From assembly GCF_008638305.1 (NCBI RefSeq), contig NZ_VTPZ01000003.1:186001-250000 (forward strand): a stretch of 64,000 nucleotides of DNA. The letters are read 5' to 3'. Positions within the stretch are counted from its first letter, which is position 1, and every line of letters starts with the position of its first letter. The position numbers and the translations under genes were made by a program. Source of the stretch: Pseudomonas profundi (GTDB taxonomy: Bacteria; Pseudomonadota; Gammaproteobacteria; Pseudomonadales; Pseudomonadaceae). Below are positions 8,549-18,529 of the stretch, piece after piece. Below the pieces are notes generated by a model that did no database searches, was not told where the DNA came from, and saw nothing but the letters and a program-made list of their open reading frames with translations.

Positions 8549-9142
8549 TCAATGCAGATACCAACGCGCGCCGCGCCAGTGCCAGTAATAGCGGGCGCTC
8601 AGGTACCAGGGTGCCCACTGGGTGCGCATGGCCTCGCGAGCGCGGTATCTTGCGTGCTCAACGTTGCGGGCTGCCTGCGCCTGAGGAAGCAATTGCTGCG
8701 CTTCCTTGCTGCCCTGCGATGCCGCGCGGGAGAGCCAGGCCTGGGCTTCTGAAGGGTCCGGGCCCATTTCCTCGAACCCATTCAGATAGAGTTGTCCGAG
8801 CCCCAGTTGCGCATCCATAAGGCCCGCATCACCTGCTTTGCGTAGCCACTGGATGGCCTGGTAGCTATTGCGCTGTACGCCATCACCACGAAAAAGCCGC
8901 AGGCTTAGATCATGCGCCGCGCGGGGATCTTTTTCGGCCAGTTCCGTCAGCGCCTGCAAGCGCCGTGCGCTTTCCTCATCGACCGGTTGAGCTTCGAAGG
9001 TAACCTTGCTCGCGTCCTGCTCGACGCAGCTCGCATGCTGGCAAACACGAACCGTATCCTTGCGCTGAAGTTGGGACTCGGGAGATTGCGCAGCGCAGCC
9101 AATCAGGGTGAAGGCTGTGCAGGTTAGAAGTAACGTTCTCAA
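8549..9142 (-). CDS. Sel1/TPR-repeat lipoprotein
   Basis: 197 residues. MRTLLLTCTAFTLIGC is a lipoprotein signal with the lipobox LIGC at residue 16. Sel1-like repeats follow: RGDGVQRNSYQAIQWLRKAG, LGLGQLYLNG and EAQAWLSRAASQGSKEA. The C-terminus is rich in aromatic residues (WYLSARYYWHWRGARWYLH). Sel1 repeats are protein-interaction modules. It is the first gene of a two-gene operon with the CsgG-family lipoprotein, so the two may act together at the outer membrane; no function is known. Confidence 0.75.
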   Translation of the reverse strand: MRTLLLTCTAFTLIGCAAQSPESQLQRKDTVRVCQHASCVEQDASKVTFEAQPVDEESARRLQALTELAEKDPRAAHDLSLRLFRGDGVQRNSYQAIQWLRKAGDAGLMDAQLGLGQLYLNGFEEMGPDPSEAQAWLSRAASQGSKEAQQLLPQAQAARNVEHARYRAREAMRTQWAPWYLSARYYWHWRGARWYLH

Positions 9143-9424
9143 AAGGCCTTCCCTGACGCTGAGCGTTGTTTATATCCGGGCGGGTGATCGTCCAAGCTGG
9201 GGGATAATACCTACGTTTCCTGATGCACTGCGGGATGCGGTTCACAAGTATGGGCTGTCGCCATCTTTCACTCGTATGTTCTGAAACGCGCATCTGAAAC
9301 GCGCAATAGCCGGGTCTCGGATCTGGCGATCTCAGAGTCCAAGCGCATCAGACGCAGGATGTGAATCAACCAGAAACTTGAGGGGAACTGCTGCCACGTA
9401 CTGAGCGCAACCGGCCAGATGGAA
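9143..9424. other. Intergenic region between the Sel1 gene and mqo
   Basis: About 340 bases without a convincing gene lie between the two minus-strand genes. The part next to 9142 must carry the promoter of the Sel1-csgG operon. It includes an exact tandem duplication of 13 bases (9280-9305) and, at the mqo end, a terminator hairpin. No small ORF with a ribosome site was found. Confidence 0.6.
9280..9305. repeat. Tandem 13-bp duplication
   Basis: TCTGAAACGCGCA occurs twice head to tail with no spacer (9280-9292 and 9293-9305). It could be a replication slippage product or a paired binding site near the Sel1-csgG promoter. Confidence 0.8.
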
Positions 9425-9455
9425 TGGCCGGCTCTTCCAGAGGGAAGGCCGGCCA
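9425..9455 (-). terminator. Terminator hairpin of mqo
   Basis: Inverted repeat TGGCCGGC (9425-9432) and GCCGGCCA (9448-9455), and the loop itself pairs (CTTCC with GGAAG around CTCT), giving a long stem with one bulged base. It lies 29 bases past the mqo stop codon. No clear T tract follows, so it may act as an RNA-stabilising 3' end as much as a terminator. Confidence 0.6.
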
Positions 9456-9483
9456 AACCAGACCTATTGCGGTATCTAGCGCT

Positions 9484-11220
9484 TCAGCGGTCTGTAGCGC
9501 TTTCCATACGCTCTTCCTCGTCCGCGTTCTCAATGTCTCCCGTTGGGCCGCCTACTGGTTCGGTGGTCTCCTCCAACGCTTCGCTAGTGGCGCTGGTATC
9601 CTGCGTGGTGCCGCTGTCGCCGCCTGGCAGGTGGGCTCGAACAAAAGCTTCCTGGCCTTCCAGCTCTAGTACCTGGGACGAATTCAGGCGAACCTCGCGC
9701 AGCAACTCGGGATTTTCGGCCAGCTTCATATCAAACGATGGAATGATTTCCTTAAGCGTCGCCTGCCACTCAGCGCTCTCGACCTGCTCGGGGAAGACCC
9801 TTATCAGCAGATTGAGCATGATTGGCGGAGCAGTGGATGCCCCTGGAGAGGCGCCCAGGAGTGTCGAAAAGGTGCCGTCCTCGGAGACCACCACCTCGGT
9901 GCCGAACTGCAGGGTTCCGCCTTCATCGGTCTTCTTGATGATCTGCACCCGTTGGCCGGCGTTCGTGAGTTCCCAGTCGTCGGGGTTCAGCTCAGGATAA
10001 TAGGCACGTAGTGCGTCGAGCCGATCCTCGCGGTCCTGAAGCACTTCGCTAACCAGATAGCGCACCAGATTGAAGTTACTCAGCCCCACTTCCATCATCG
10101 GCAGGATATTGCTGAAGGTCATTGAACTGAACAAATCCGTCCAGGAGCCTTCTTTCAGAAACTTCGTCGAAAAAGTAGCGAAGGGTCCAAAAAACAGAGT
10201 CGGCTGGCCATTCAGGTAACGCAGGTCGAGATGCGGCACCGACATCGGTGGCGACCCTTCAGCCGCCAGGCCGTACGCCTTCGCCTGATGTTGGGACACT
10301 ACTTCGGGGTTCGTGGTGTAAAGAAAGGAGCCGCCCACCGGGAAACCGGCGTATTGCTTGGCCTCAGGGATACCGGACTCCTGAAGCAACAGGAGCGCCG
10401 CACCGCCGGCACCATTGAAAACGTAGCGGCTATTGACGGTCTCTGTTTCTCCGCTTTCAAGATTGGCCACAGTGACGCGCCATGTTCCATCCTCGTTACG
10501 CTCTAGCCCACGTATCTCACTATTGGTCGCCAGCGATATGTTTGGCTGTTGTGCCAGGTGATCAGCCATCTGACGCGTCAGCACACCCCAATTGACTTCG
10601 GTGCCCAGATCCATGCGGGTGGCGGCCATGGGAGTGTCTTCCTCGCGGCCCGCCATGACCAATGGCAGCCACTCCGCGATGGTGGCTTCGTCCTCTGTGT
10701 ATTGCATGCCGGTGTAGAGGGGATTTTCCGACATCCGCTCGTAGCGCTCGTTCAGAAAGTCGATATTCTCCTGTCCCCAAACCAGACTCATATGCGGTAC
10801 TGACGAGATAAAACTTTGTGGATCAGAGAGAACGCCCCGCTCGACCTGATGAGCCCAGAATTGCCGCGATATCTCAAACTGTTCGGTGACGCCGATCGCG
10901 CGCGCAATATCCACACCGCCGTCATCCGTGGTCGGGGTGTAATTCATTTCGCAAAAGGCGGAGTGGCCAGTGCCAGCATTATTCCAGCCATCGGAACTCT
11001 CCTGCGCAATGCCGTCGAGGCGTTCGTATAACTGAATATTCCAATCGGGCTCAAGCTCATTGAGCCAGGTGCCCAGCGTTACGCTCATGGTCCCGCCGCC
11101 TATCAGCACGACATCGACGATCTCCTGATCGCTCTGCGAAACCTCATCTGATTGGGCCAGAACATAACCTGGCAGTAACCAGAGGTGCAGGCATAATGCC
11201 GCGGTCAATTGTTTTTTCAT
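9484..11220 (-). CDS. mqo: Malate:quinone oxidoreductase
   Basis: 578 residues; oxidises malate to oxaloacetate and passes electrons to the quinone pool. The FAD motif VVLIGGGTMSVTLG, the block SSDGWNNAGTGHSAFCEMNYTP and LLGASPGASTAPPIML near the C-terminus identify the family. The start at 11220 gives MKKQLTAALCLHLWLLPGYV with an Ala-x-Ala-like end (VLA-QS near residue 22), a Sec-type signal peptide as in other pseudomonad MQO proteins. The last 45 or so residues form an acidic Ser/Thr/Glu-rich tail not found in the core family. Single gene with its own hairpin terminator. Confidence 0.93.
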   Translation of the reverse strand: MKKQLTAALCLHLWLLPGYVLAQSDEVSQSDQEIVDVVLIGGGTMSVTLGTWLNELEPDWNIQLYERLDGIAQESSDGWNNAGTGHSAFCEMNYTPTTDDGGVDIARAIGVTEQFEISRQFWAHQVERGVLSDPQSFISSVPHMSLVWGQENIDFLNERYERMSENPLYTGMQYTEDEATIAEWLPLVMAGREEDTPMAATRMDLGTEVNWGVLTRQMADHLAQQPNISLATNSEIRGLERNEDGTWRVTVANLESGETETVNSRYVFNGAGGAALLLLQESGIPEAKQYAGFPVGGSFLYTTNPEVVSQHQAKAYGLAAEGSPPMSVPHLDLRYLNGQPTLFFGPFATFSTKFLKEGSWTDLFSSMTFSNILPMMEVGLSNFNLVRYLVSEVLQDREDRLDALRAYYPELNPDDWELTNAGQRVQIIKKTDEGGTLQFGTEVVVSEDGTFSTLLGASPGASTAPPIMLNLLIRVFPEQVESAEWQATLKEIIPSFDMKLAENPELLREVRLNSSQVLELEGQEAFVRAHLPGGDSGTTQDTSATSEALEETTEPVGGPTGDIENADEEERMESATDR

Positions 11221-11530
11221 GGCAGTCTCGACTTGCTGGGTTGCGGAAACACTGTTCCGTGCGCGGCGCATGCGCCTGTCCGTCAAAGGATGGGTGGACC
11301 GGAAAAGTCTGTGCAGGGTGCACACTATGGACAGCGCATGAGCTGGCTGTGTTGCATTGATAACCCAGGAAAATGAACAAAACCCTCATGCCAGAGCGTT
11401 TTATGCACAGGTAAGCAGGTGCAGCTGGCGTTCGGGATTTCAAAGCAGGAGGTTCTGGCGGAGGATGGCACCGCCGCCAGAGATCAGGCCGGGCAGTCAG
11501 GGCCCGGCCACAAGGTTCTGGCAGAGGGCC
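11221..11530. other. Intergenic region between mqo and the D-lactate dehydrogenase gene
   Basis: The 310 bases hold the mqo promoter side and two tandem hairpins at the 3' end of the lactate operon (11454-11481 and 11487-11509). No small gene is supported. Confidence 0.6.
11454..11509 (-). terminator. Tandem hairpins at the end of the lldPDE operon
   Basis: Hairpin one pairs GGCCGGGC (11487-11494) with GCCCGGCC (11502-11509) around a seven-base loop, 22 bases past the dehydrogenase stop. Hairpin two pairs TCTGGCGG (11454-11461) with CCGCCAGA (11474-11481). Neither is followed by a strong T run. Likely operon end. Confidence 0.5.
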
Positions 11531-14356
11531 CTATTGCGCCCGCGCCCGCGCCCGCGTGACCCGGTCCACCAGATACACCAGCCCGTGATAATCGACCTCG
11601 CCATGCTGGCTCAGGCCAATCTCGCAGGTGCGGCTGGTGCTGATGCCCTCCGCGCAATATTGCACGGCGTCCTTGAGATGACGCAGAGCATGGGCATTCA
11701 GCTCGGGCGTGGTAAAACCCTTGTCGCCGGCGAAGCCGCAGCAGTGGATGCCCTCGGGAATGACCACCTGGGTGGTGCAGCGCTTGACGATGTCGATGAG
11801 CCCCTGGGCCTCGCCCAGATGCTGGGTGCTGCAGGTGACGTGCACCGCGACCGGAGCCTGCTGCGCAGTAAACTCCAGACGCTGCAGCAAATGCTCGCGG
11901 ATAAAACGCACCGGATCGTACAGATCCAGCCGTGGGTCCGCCCCATCCTGCAACAGACGCAGGGTGCAGGGACTGGTGTCGCAGTAGATGGGGTCCAGCC
12001 CGCCGCGACTGGCTTCGAGCAAGGCCGCGATCATTTCCTGCCGCTTACGTTCGGCCTGCTCGGCGTAGCCCTTGGACGCAAAGGGCTGTCCGCAACAGAG
12101 CTCACTCAGTTGTGCCGGGAATACCACCTGATAGCCGGCTTTTTCCAGCAGGGCCCGCGTCTTGTCCAGCAGCGGCATCTGCTCTGTATCACCGGCGGCT
12201 GGCCCCATGACGCGGGAGACGCACGCGGCCAGATAGACTACCCGTGGCCGGGAATCAGCGACAGCGATGGGCAGGCGCATGCCGCGAACCGGTTGCGGCA
12301 TGGCGGCCGTCCACTGCGGTATTCGTCCGCCGCTGACCTTGCTCATCATTGCCGTCGCGCTGGCCAGCAACGGAGCGCCGAGGGTCATGCGTGCCCCCTT
12401 GGCGGCGTATAGCATCAAGCGGGTAGCGCCCATGGCGCCGCTAAAGTGATCCGTCAGCCAGTCGGCGATCCTCGTATTGTTCGCAGCGCCGCCGCGCAAC
12501 GTGCGCACCAGGTCGCCGGTGTTGATACCCACCGGGCAGCGCTGGGCGCACAGCCCGGTGGCGGCGCAGGTATCAACACCTTGATATTGATAGGCGCGTT
12601 CCATGACGGTGGTATCGATGCCGGCGCGCTTGTTCGCCTGGATATCGCGCCAGATAACAATGCGTTGGCGCGGGCTCAGGGTCAGCCCCTGTGACGGACA
12701 GACCGGCTCGCAAAAGCCGCATTCGGTGCACTTGTCGATGATCTCGTCGGCCGCCGGCAGCGGCTTGAGGTGCTTGAGGTGAATCTGTTGATCATCGCTG
12801 AGCACCACATCCGGGTTGAGAATGCCCTGCGGATCGAGCAGACGTTTGATTTTCCACATCAGCTGGTAGGCGTCGTTCCCCCATTCGAGCTCCACGAAGG
12901 GCGCCATGTTGCGTCCGGTGCCGTGCTCGGCTTTCAGCGAGCCGCCGAATTCCACCGCCACCAGTTGCGCCACGTCCTGCATAAAGGCTTGGTAACGCGC
13001 TACCTGCTGCGGGTCGTCAAAGCCCTGGGTAAACACAAAATGCAGGTTACCTTCCAGCGCATGACCGAAAATGATCGCCTCGTCATAGCCGTGGCGCTCG
13101 AACAGCTCGATGAGCCGGTTGACCCCGTCGGCCAGTTGCTCGATGGGGAAGGTCACGTCCTCGATAATCACCGTAGTGCCGGTCTGGCGCACCGCGCCGA
13201 CGGCGGGGAAGGTGTCCTTGCGAATTTTCCACAGCTGGTTGTAAACAGCCGGCTCTTCGCTGAAGTCGACGCGCTTTTCCAGCGTGAAGTCGGCAATCGA
13301 CGCCATGATCAACGCCAGCTGCTCATGCAGCAGCGATTGGCTGGCGGCGCGGGATTCGATCAACAAGGCGCAGGCATTGGCCGACAGACCTTTCACCCAG
13401 TCAGGCATGCCCGGCTGGTTCTCTACCGAGCGCAGGCTACGCCGATCCAGCAGCTCCACCGCCGACACCGGCTGCGGCTTGAGTACCGTCACGGCGCGGC
13501 AGCAGCTGTGCACGTCGGGGAACACCAGCAGCGCGCTGGCCTTGTGCGGGTGGTCCGGCACCGTGTGGTAGGTGACCGAACTGATAAAGCCCAGAGTGCC
13601 CTCGGAGCCGACCATCAGGTGACTGAGGATATCCAGCGGCGCATCGAAGTCGACCAGGGCGTTTAGGGACAGTCCGGTGGTGTTTTTCAGCCGGTACTTG
13701 TGGCGGATTCTGTCGGCCAGGGCGGTATTGGCGCGGGTCAGGCGGCCGAGTTCGGCCAGGTGTCCAAGCAGTTCGGCGTGGCTGGTCTCGAAGGCTGAGA
13801 CGCTCAGCGGATCTTCACTGTCGAACACGCTGCCATCGGCCAGCACCAGGCGAATCCCGGCCAGGGTGTGGTAGGTGTTCTGGGCGGTACCACAGCACAT
13901 GCCACTGGCATTGTTGGCGACGATCCCGCCGATCTTGCACGCATTGATCGAGGCCGGATCGGGCCCGATCTTGCGTAGAAAGGGCGCCAGCGCGGTATTG
14001 GCCTGGGCGCCGATTACCCCTGGTTGCAGGCGGATCTGCCGGCCCTGATCACGTACCTCGCGGCCGTTCCAGTGATCTCCCAACACGATCAGCAGCGAAT
14101 CGGAGATCGCCTGGCCGGACAGGCTGGTGCCGGCGGCGCGGAAGGTGACCGGTACCTGATGACTACCCGCCAGCCTGAGCAGCTGCACGACTTCCGCCTC
14201 CGACTCGACCCTCACCACCAGTTTCGGGATCAGCCGGTAGAAGCTGGCATCCGTGCCAAAGGCCAGCGTGGAAAGCGGATCGTCAAAGCGCCGCTCGCGC
14301 GGGATCACGCGTTCGACGGCCATCAGAAAGGCTGTTGGCAGGCTAGAGGTAGTCAT
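11531..14356 (-). CDS. lldE: FAD/Fe-S D-lactate dehydrogenase (LldE/Dld2-type)
   Basis: 941 residues, two halves fused. The first half is a PCMH-type FAD domain (RAAGTSLSGQAISDSLL, CKIGGIVANNASGMCCG) plus an FAD-oxidase C domain ending in KAEHGTGRNMAPFVE. The second half carries two Fe-S cysteine sets (CTECGFCEPVCPS and CAATGLCAQRCPVG) and two CCG domains (CCGQPFASKG, CCGFAGDKGF). In pseudomonads this fused protein is the membrane-linked D-lactate oxidase of the lldPDE locus. The ATG at 14356 has CCGGAG five bases upstream; starts at 14377 and 14374 lack this. Last gene of lldPDE, 32 bases after lldD. Confidence 0.9.
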   Translation of the reverse strand: MTTSSLPTAFLMAVERVIPRERRFDDPLSTLAFGTDASFYRLIPKLVVRVESEAEVVQLLRLAGSHQVPVTFRAAGTSLSGQAISDSLLIVLGDHWNGREVRDQGRQIRLQPGVIGAQANTALAPFLRKIGPDPASINACKIGGIVANNASGMCCGTAQNTYHTLAGIRLVLADGSVFDSEDPLSVSAFETSHAELLGHLAELGRLTRANTALADRIRHKYRLKNTTGLSLNALVDFDAPLDILSHLMVGSEGTLGFISSVTYHTVPDHPHKASALLVFPDVHSCCRAVTVLKPQPVSAVELLDRRSLRSVENQPGMPDWVKGLSANACALLIESRAASQSLLHEQLALIMASIADFTLEKRVDFSEEPAVYNQLWKIRKDTFPAVGAVRQTGTTVIIEDVTFPIEQLADGVNRLIELFERHGYDEAIIFGHALEGNLHFVFTQGFDDPQQVARYQAFMQDVAQLVAVEFGGSLKAEHGTGRNMAPFVELEWGNDAYQLMWKIKRLLDPQGILNPDVVLSDDQQIHLKHLKPLPAADEIIDKCTECGFCEPVCPSQGLTLSPRQRIVIWRDIQANKRAGIDTTVMERAYQYQGVDTCAATGLCAQRCPVGINTGDLVRTLRGGAANNTRIADWLTDHFSGAMGATRLMLYAAKGARMTLGAPLLASATAMMSKVSGGRIPQWTAAMPQPVRGMRLPIAVADSRPRVVYLAACVSRVMGPAAGDTEQMPLLDKTRALLEKAGYQVVFPAQLSELCCGQPFASKGYAEQAERKRQEMIAALLEASRGGLDPIYCDTSPCTLRLLQDGADPRLDLYDPVRFIREHLLQRLEFTAQQAPVAVHVTCSTQHLGEAQGLIDIVKRCTTQVVIPEGIHCCGFAGDKGFTTPELNAHALRHLKDAVQYCAEGISTSRTCEIGLSQHGEVDYHGLVYLVDRVTRARARAQ

Positions 14357-14388
14357 GGAGGCTCCGGTAGTCATCAAGGGTGCCGGGC

Positions 14389-15534
14389 TCAGCGGCCGAG
14401 CTCGCGTACCAGGGAATCGGCGCTGATCTCTGCAATAGTTCGGGCGCCGGTCAGTACCATGGCCACGCGCATCTCCCTGTCGATCAGCTCCAACAGATTG
14501 CTCACCCCGGCGCCACCGGCCGCGGCCAGAGCGTAGACATAGGCGCGTCCCAGCATCACGGTGTCGGCGCCCAGCGCTAGCATACGCACCACGTCCAGGC
14601 CCGTGCGAACGCCGGAGTCGGCCAGGATGGTCAGATCGCCCTTCACCGCATCGGTAATCGACGGCAGCGCGCGCGCACTGGACAGCACCCCATCGAGCTG
14701 GCGTCCGCCGTGGTTGGATACCACGATCCCGTCAGCACCGAAGCGCACTGCGTCACGCGCATCGTCGGGATCGAGGATGCCCTTGATGATCATAGGACCG
14801 TCCCAGAATTCGCGGATCCACTCCAGATCCTTCCAGGATATGGACGGATCAAAATTCTCGCCCAGCCAGCCGATGTAGTCCGCCAGTCCGGTGGGATTGC
14901 CACGGTAGGTGGAGATGTTGCCCAGATCGTGGGGCCGGCCGAACAGGCCAACATCCCAGGCCCAGGCGGGATGCGTCATGGCCTGCAGTATTCGGCGCAT
15001 GGGCGCGTTCGCGCCGCTCATACCGGAATGGGCATCACGGTAGCGCGCCCCCGGCACCGGCATGTCGACGGTGAATACCAGGGTAGTGACGCCAGCCGCC
15101 CTGGCCCGCTCCAGCGCATTCTTCATGAAGCCCCGGTCCTTGAGCACGTAAAGCTGAAACCACATCGGCCGCTTGATAGCCGGCGCGACTTCCTCGATCG
15201 GACACACCGATACGGTGGACAGGGTAAAGGGGATGCCCTTGTCCGCTGCCGCTTTCGCCGCCTGCACTTCGCCTCGCCGTGCGTACATGCCGGTCAGCCC
15301 GACGGGAGCCAGGGCCACCGGCATCGACAGTGTCTCGTTGAACAGGCGGGTCTCCAGGCTCAGCTCGGACATGTCACGTAGCACGCGCTGGCGCAGGGCG
15401 ATCCCGGCCAGATCCTCGACGTTACGTCTGAGCGTACGTTCCGCGTAGGAGCCGCCATCTATGTAATGGAAGAGAAACGCTGGCAGTTTGCGTTGTGCCG
15501 CGGCGCGGTAATCCGTAGAGGCTGAAATGATCAT
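14389..15534 (-). CDS. lldD: L-lactate dehydrogenase (FMN, quinone-linked)
   Basis: 381 residues starting [20 protein letters not shown], nearly the start of E. coli LldD. FMN alpha-hydroxyacid dehydrogenase family: the catalytic histidine is in [13 protein letters not shown], with the FMN-binding [20 protein letters not shown] after it. Oxidises L-lactate to pyruvate at the inner membrane with electrons to quinone. Two upstream codons (MLMI) could also start; the MIIS start is the conserved one. Middle gene of the lldPDE operon under LldR. Confidence 0.94.
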   Translation of the reverse strand: MIISASTDYRAAAQRKLPAFLFHYIDGGSYAERTLRRNVEDLAGIALRQRVLRDMSELSLETRLFNETLSMPVALAPVGLTGMYARRGEVQAAKAAADKGIPFTLSTVSVCPIEEVAPAIKRPMWFQLYVLKDRGFMKNALERARAAGVTTLVFTVDMPVPGARYRDAHSGMSGANAPMRRILQAMTHPAWAWDVGLFGRPHDLGNISTYRGNPTGLADYIGWLGENFDPSISWKDLEWIREFWDGPMIIKGILDPDDARDAVRFGADGIVVSNHGGRQLDGVLSSARALPSITDAVKGDLTILADSGVRTGLDVVRMLALGADTVMLGRAYVYALAAAGGAGVSNLLELIDREMRVAMVLTGARTIAEISADSLVRELGR

Positions 15535-15657
15535 GAGCATTACTCTAAAGCTGGAAAAAGACGCCTGGAGACCGGAACGCCAGAATAGTCAGTGGCGTCC
15601 CGTGTTTCCGGGCGAGAAAATGTCCATGCGCTCCGGCCGTGCCAGGCGCACCTTAGG

Positions 15658-17352
15658 TCAACCTGCTGCCAACGGGTCGCTAGCACCCAGTACGTAAACG
15701 GCGAACAATGCAATCAACCCGGTGAATAGCACATAGTAAAAGGTTGGCCATATGGTCTTGCGCAGGATATTGCCCTCGCGTCCGAGCAGCCCCACGGTGG
15801 CCGACGCAGCGACTACGTTGTGAATGGCGATCATATTCCCGGCTGCGGCACCAATGGCCTGCACGGCGACGATCAGCGCACTGGAAATACCCAGGCTACT
15901 GGCTACGCCGAACTGGAACTGGCTGAACATCATGTTGCTGATGGTATTGGAACCAGCGATAAACGCACCCAGCGCACCGATACTCGGCGCCAGCAGTGGA
16001 TAAATGCCACCCACGCTATCGGCGACCCAACGTGCCATCAGAATCGGCATGCTGTCCAGGTCGGCGCCGTTGACGCCGGAATTGATCAGAATGCGCACCA
16101 TGGGCACGGTAAACAGCAGCACAAAGCCGGCGCTGACCAGCACGCCAGAAGACTCCTTTACGGCGGCGCCGAGTTCCCGTGCCTTCATGCCGTGCAGGAA
16201 GTAGGTGGCGATGACCACCGCCACCAGAATGCCGCCCGGCAGATACAACGGCATGAAGTTGGCACTCACGCCGGTCTCGCCCAGCAGATCGGGAAAGTTG
16301 GCAACCACCGCTTTCAGAGCGAAGCTCAGCTCCGGCATTACGCGGCTGATCACCAGCAGCGCACCGACCAGGACATAGGGGAGCCAGGCTCGCAGACTGC
16401 TCATTGATTTGGCGGTGAGCTGATCCAGCTTCATCTCCACAGTGCCCAGCCACTCGGTGGGCCAGTCTCTGGCAGGGGCAAAGTCCCAGGTGGTCCTGGG
16501 CAGCAGAAAACCCTTGCGGGCGGCAGTGGTTATGATTGCCAGGCCGATCAAGCCGCCGCCGAGCGACGGAAATTCCGGCCCGAGGAAGATGCCAGTCGCG
16601 GCATAGGGCAGGGTAAACGCCAGGCCGGCAAAAAGAGCGAAAGGCAATACTTCGAAGCCGGCCTTCCAGCTCTTCTCCGCTCCGAAGAAGCGCGTCAGCA
16701 TCAGCACCATGATCAGCGGCATAACGGTACCGACGACGGCATGGATGATGGCCACTTCGCTGGTGACCAGCTGCAGGAACTGAACCCAGGATGCCCCCTG
16801 TTCGACCAGCTGTGCACCGATGACGGCAGAATCCAGCCCGGTGCTGACCCCGACGACAATGGGCGTACCCACGGCGCCAAAGGACACTGGCGTGCTCTGT
16901 ACCAGCATGCCCATCAGCACCGCAGCCATGGCCGGAAAACCGATGGCAACCAGCAAGGGCGCAGCAATTGCCGCCGGCGTGCCAAAACCCGAGGCACCTT
17001 CAATAAAGCACCCGAATAGCCAGGCGATGATGATCGCCTGAATACGGCGGTCGGGACTGATAGTGGCGAAGCCAGCGCGGATCGCGGTGATGCCGCCCGA
17101 ATGCTTGAGCGTATTGAGCAGCAGTATCGCGCCAAAGATAATCCACAGCAGCCCGAGGGTAATGATCAACCCCTGAAGGGTTGACGCCAGGACCCGGTTG
17201 AGACTCATGTCCCAGGCGAACAGACCAACGGCTGCGGTAACCAGGTAGACCAGGGGCATGGCGCGTTTCGCCGGCCAGCGGAGGCCAACCAGCAATATGG
17301 CGGCCAGAAGAATGGGAGCAAATGCCAGGAGAGCGAGCAGACCAGTGGACAT
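15658..17352 (-). CDS. lldP: L-lactate permease
   Basis: 564 residues with about 14 membrane segments, LctP family. Motifs [20 protein letters not shown] and [20 protein letters not shown] are the two conserved signatures. The start at 17352 has AGGGGAG upstream. A proton symporter bringing L- and D-lactate into the cell; first gene of the lactate operon. A 123-base gap separates it from lldD. Confidence 0.94.
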   Translation of the reverse strand: MSTGLLALLAFAPILLAAILLVGLRWPAKRAMPLVYLVTAAVGLFAWDMSLNRVLASTLQGLIITLGLLWIIFGAILLLNTLKHSGGITAIRAGFATISPDRRIQAIIIAWLFGCFIEGASGFGTPAAIAAPLLVAIGFPAMAAVLMGMLVQSTPVSFGAVGTPIVVGVSTGLDSAVIGAQLVEQGASWVQFLQLVTSEVAIIHAVVGTVMPLIMVLMLTRFFGAEKSWKAGFEVLPFALFAGLAFTLPYAATGIFLGPEFPSLGGGLIGLAIITTAARKGFLLPRTTWDFAPARDWPTEWLGTVEMKLDQLTAKSMSSLRAWLPYVLVGALLVISRVMPELSFALKAVVANFPDLLGETGVSANFMPLYLPGGILVAVVIATYFLHGMKARELGAAVKESSGVLVSAGFVLLFTVPMVRILINSGVNGADLDSMPILMARWVADSVGGIYPLLAPSIGALGAFIAGSNTISNMMFSQFQFGVASSLGISSALIVAVQAIGAAAGNMIAIHNVVAASATVGLLGREGNILRKTIWPTFYYVLFTGLIALFAVYVLGASDPLAAG

Positions 17353-17672
17353 GGTGATGCTCCCCTTAGCCGTGGATGCAGTGGCACATACAGCCCACAG
17401 CACGATTATCAGGAAAAATGGGATTCGACACGGGAAAACCTCAGCACATTATTGGATTTATTCTCGAGCCCCGCATTAATTGGTAAGACCAATTTACAAA
17501 GCACGGGATTCACACTAAGAGTCAGAGGTTTGGCTGTCAATCTGCGGGATATACCCCTTTGGTCGAAGAAGCACGCTACGCGGCGTCGTTGCCCGGTCCT
17601 CAGCGGCTGGTTAAACTGATTCGTCAGCGGTACCGAGCGCGAAGCAAGGGCCAGCCACAGTTGGAGAGAGAA
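17353..17672. promoter_or_regulatory. lldP-lldR divergent promoter region
   Basis: This 320-base intergenic stretch drives lldPDE leftward and lldR rightward. It contains the LldR palindrome. On the plus strand a possible promoter for lldR is TTTACA (17493-17498), 17 bases, TAAGAG (17516-17521), which would overlap the operator edge and make lldR autoregulated. The lldP promoter cannot be assigned with confidence. No small ORF is supported. Confidence 0.5.
17478..17494. promoter_or_regulatory. LldR operator
   Basis: Perfect palindrome AATTGGTAAGACCAATT, seven-base arms around three bases. It has the GGT-N3-ACC core expected for FadR-subfamily GntR regulators and closely matches the AATTGG...CCAATT operators known for LldR in E. 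coli and Pseudomonas. It lies 126 bases from the lldP start and 179 bases from lldR. Confidence 0.85.
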
Positions 17673-18440
17673 ATGGGGTTCGGTCAGATAAAGGTGCGCC
17701 GGTTGTCGGATGACATCGTCGCCAAACTGGAAGGCATGATCCTCGAAGGTACACTCAAGGCCGGTGAACGCTTGCCCGCCGAGCGGGTGCTGGCAGAGCA
17801 GCTCGGCGTCTCGCGACCATCGCTGCGCGAAGCGATCCAGAAGCTGGCGGCCAAGGGCTTGCTGGTCAGCCGTCAAGGCGGCGGCAACTATATCGCCGAT
17901 TCCCTGGGCTCGACATTCAGTGATCCCCTGCTGCCCTTGCTGGAAGACAATCCCGAAGCACAGCGCGACCTGCTGGAATTTCGCCATACCCTTGAGGGCG
18001 CCTGTGCCTATTACGCGGCGCAACGGGCGACCGAGCCGGATCGCCAGCGTTTGACCGAAGCCTTTGAGACTCTACAGGACTGTTATTCCGGGGCCGGCAA
18101 GGCCAGCCGGGCCGACGAAGGCGCGGCGGATGCCGGCTTTCATCTGGCCATAGCCGAGGCCAGTCACAACGCCGTGCTGCTGCACACCATTCGTGGCCTT
18201 TTCGACTTGCTCAAGCGCAACGTGGTGACCAATATCGGCGGCATGTATGCCCAGCGTACCGAAACCCGCGATATGCTGATGAAACAACACAACGCACTGT
18301 ATCGGGCAATCATGGCCGGTGAAGCGGATGCTGCGCGGGACCTCTCGGACCAGCATATTCACTACGTGCAGGAAGTGCTGGCTGACGTGCTGGATGAGAG
18401 TCAGCGAGTGGCCCGGGCAGAGCGGCGGCAGAAGCGTTAA
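17673..18440 (+). CDS. lldR: GntR/FadR-family lactate regulator
   Basis: 255 residues. Winged-helix GntR domain at about 10-75 (LPAERVLAEQLGVSRPSLREAI), then an FCD all-helical ligand domain with the metal/ligand histidines in FHLAIAEASHN and the late DLSDQHIHYVQEV. The ATG at 17673 follows GGAGAG; the longer ORF adds 38 residues without similarity. Placed divergently from lldPDE, so it is the lactate-responsive repressor: lactate binding to the FCD domain would release it from the palindrome between the genes. Confidence 0.92.
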   Translation: MGFGQIKVRRLSDDIVAKLEGMILEGTLKAGERLPAERVLAEQLGVSRPSLREAIQKLAAKGLLVSRQGGGNYIADSLGSTFSDPLLPLLEDNPEAQRDLLEFRHTLEGACAYYAAQRATEPDRQRLTEAFETLQDCYSGAGKASRADEGAADAGFHLAIAEASHNAVLLHTIRGLFDLLKRNVVTNIGGMYAQRTETRDMLMKQHNALYRAIMAGEADAARDLSDQHIHYVQEVLADVLDESQRVARAERRQKR

Positions 18441-18492
18441 CCAAGGCTATCGGGCCAGAGAGACATCCATCTTCGGGACCTGTGTGCTCATA

Positions 18493-18513
18493 CCAGAGCG
18501 CCTGGCGCTCCGG
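18493..18513. terminator. Hairpin between convergent lldR and the GH9 gene
   Basis: CCAGAGCG and CGCTCCGG pair with one mismatch around a CCTGG loop. It sits in the short space between the two convergent stop codons. No clear T tract, so a weak call. Confidence 0.35.
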
Positions 18514-18529
18514 CACGAAGGTTTCGCCA

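Noticed and set aside
11357-12412. 351-residue plus-strand ORF
   Set aside because: Antisense shadow of the D-lactate dehydrogenase gene; Arg/Gln/Gly-rich composition with no domain, and the opposite frame has clear family motifs.
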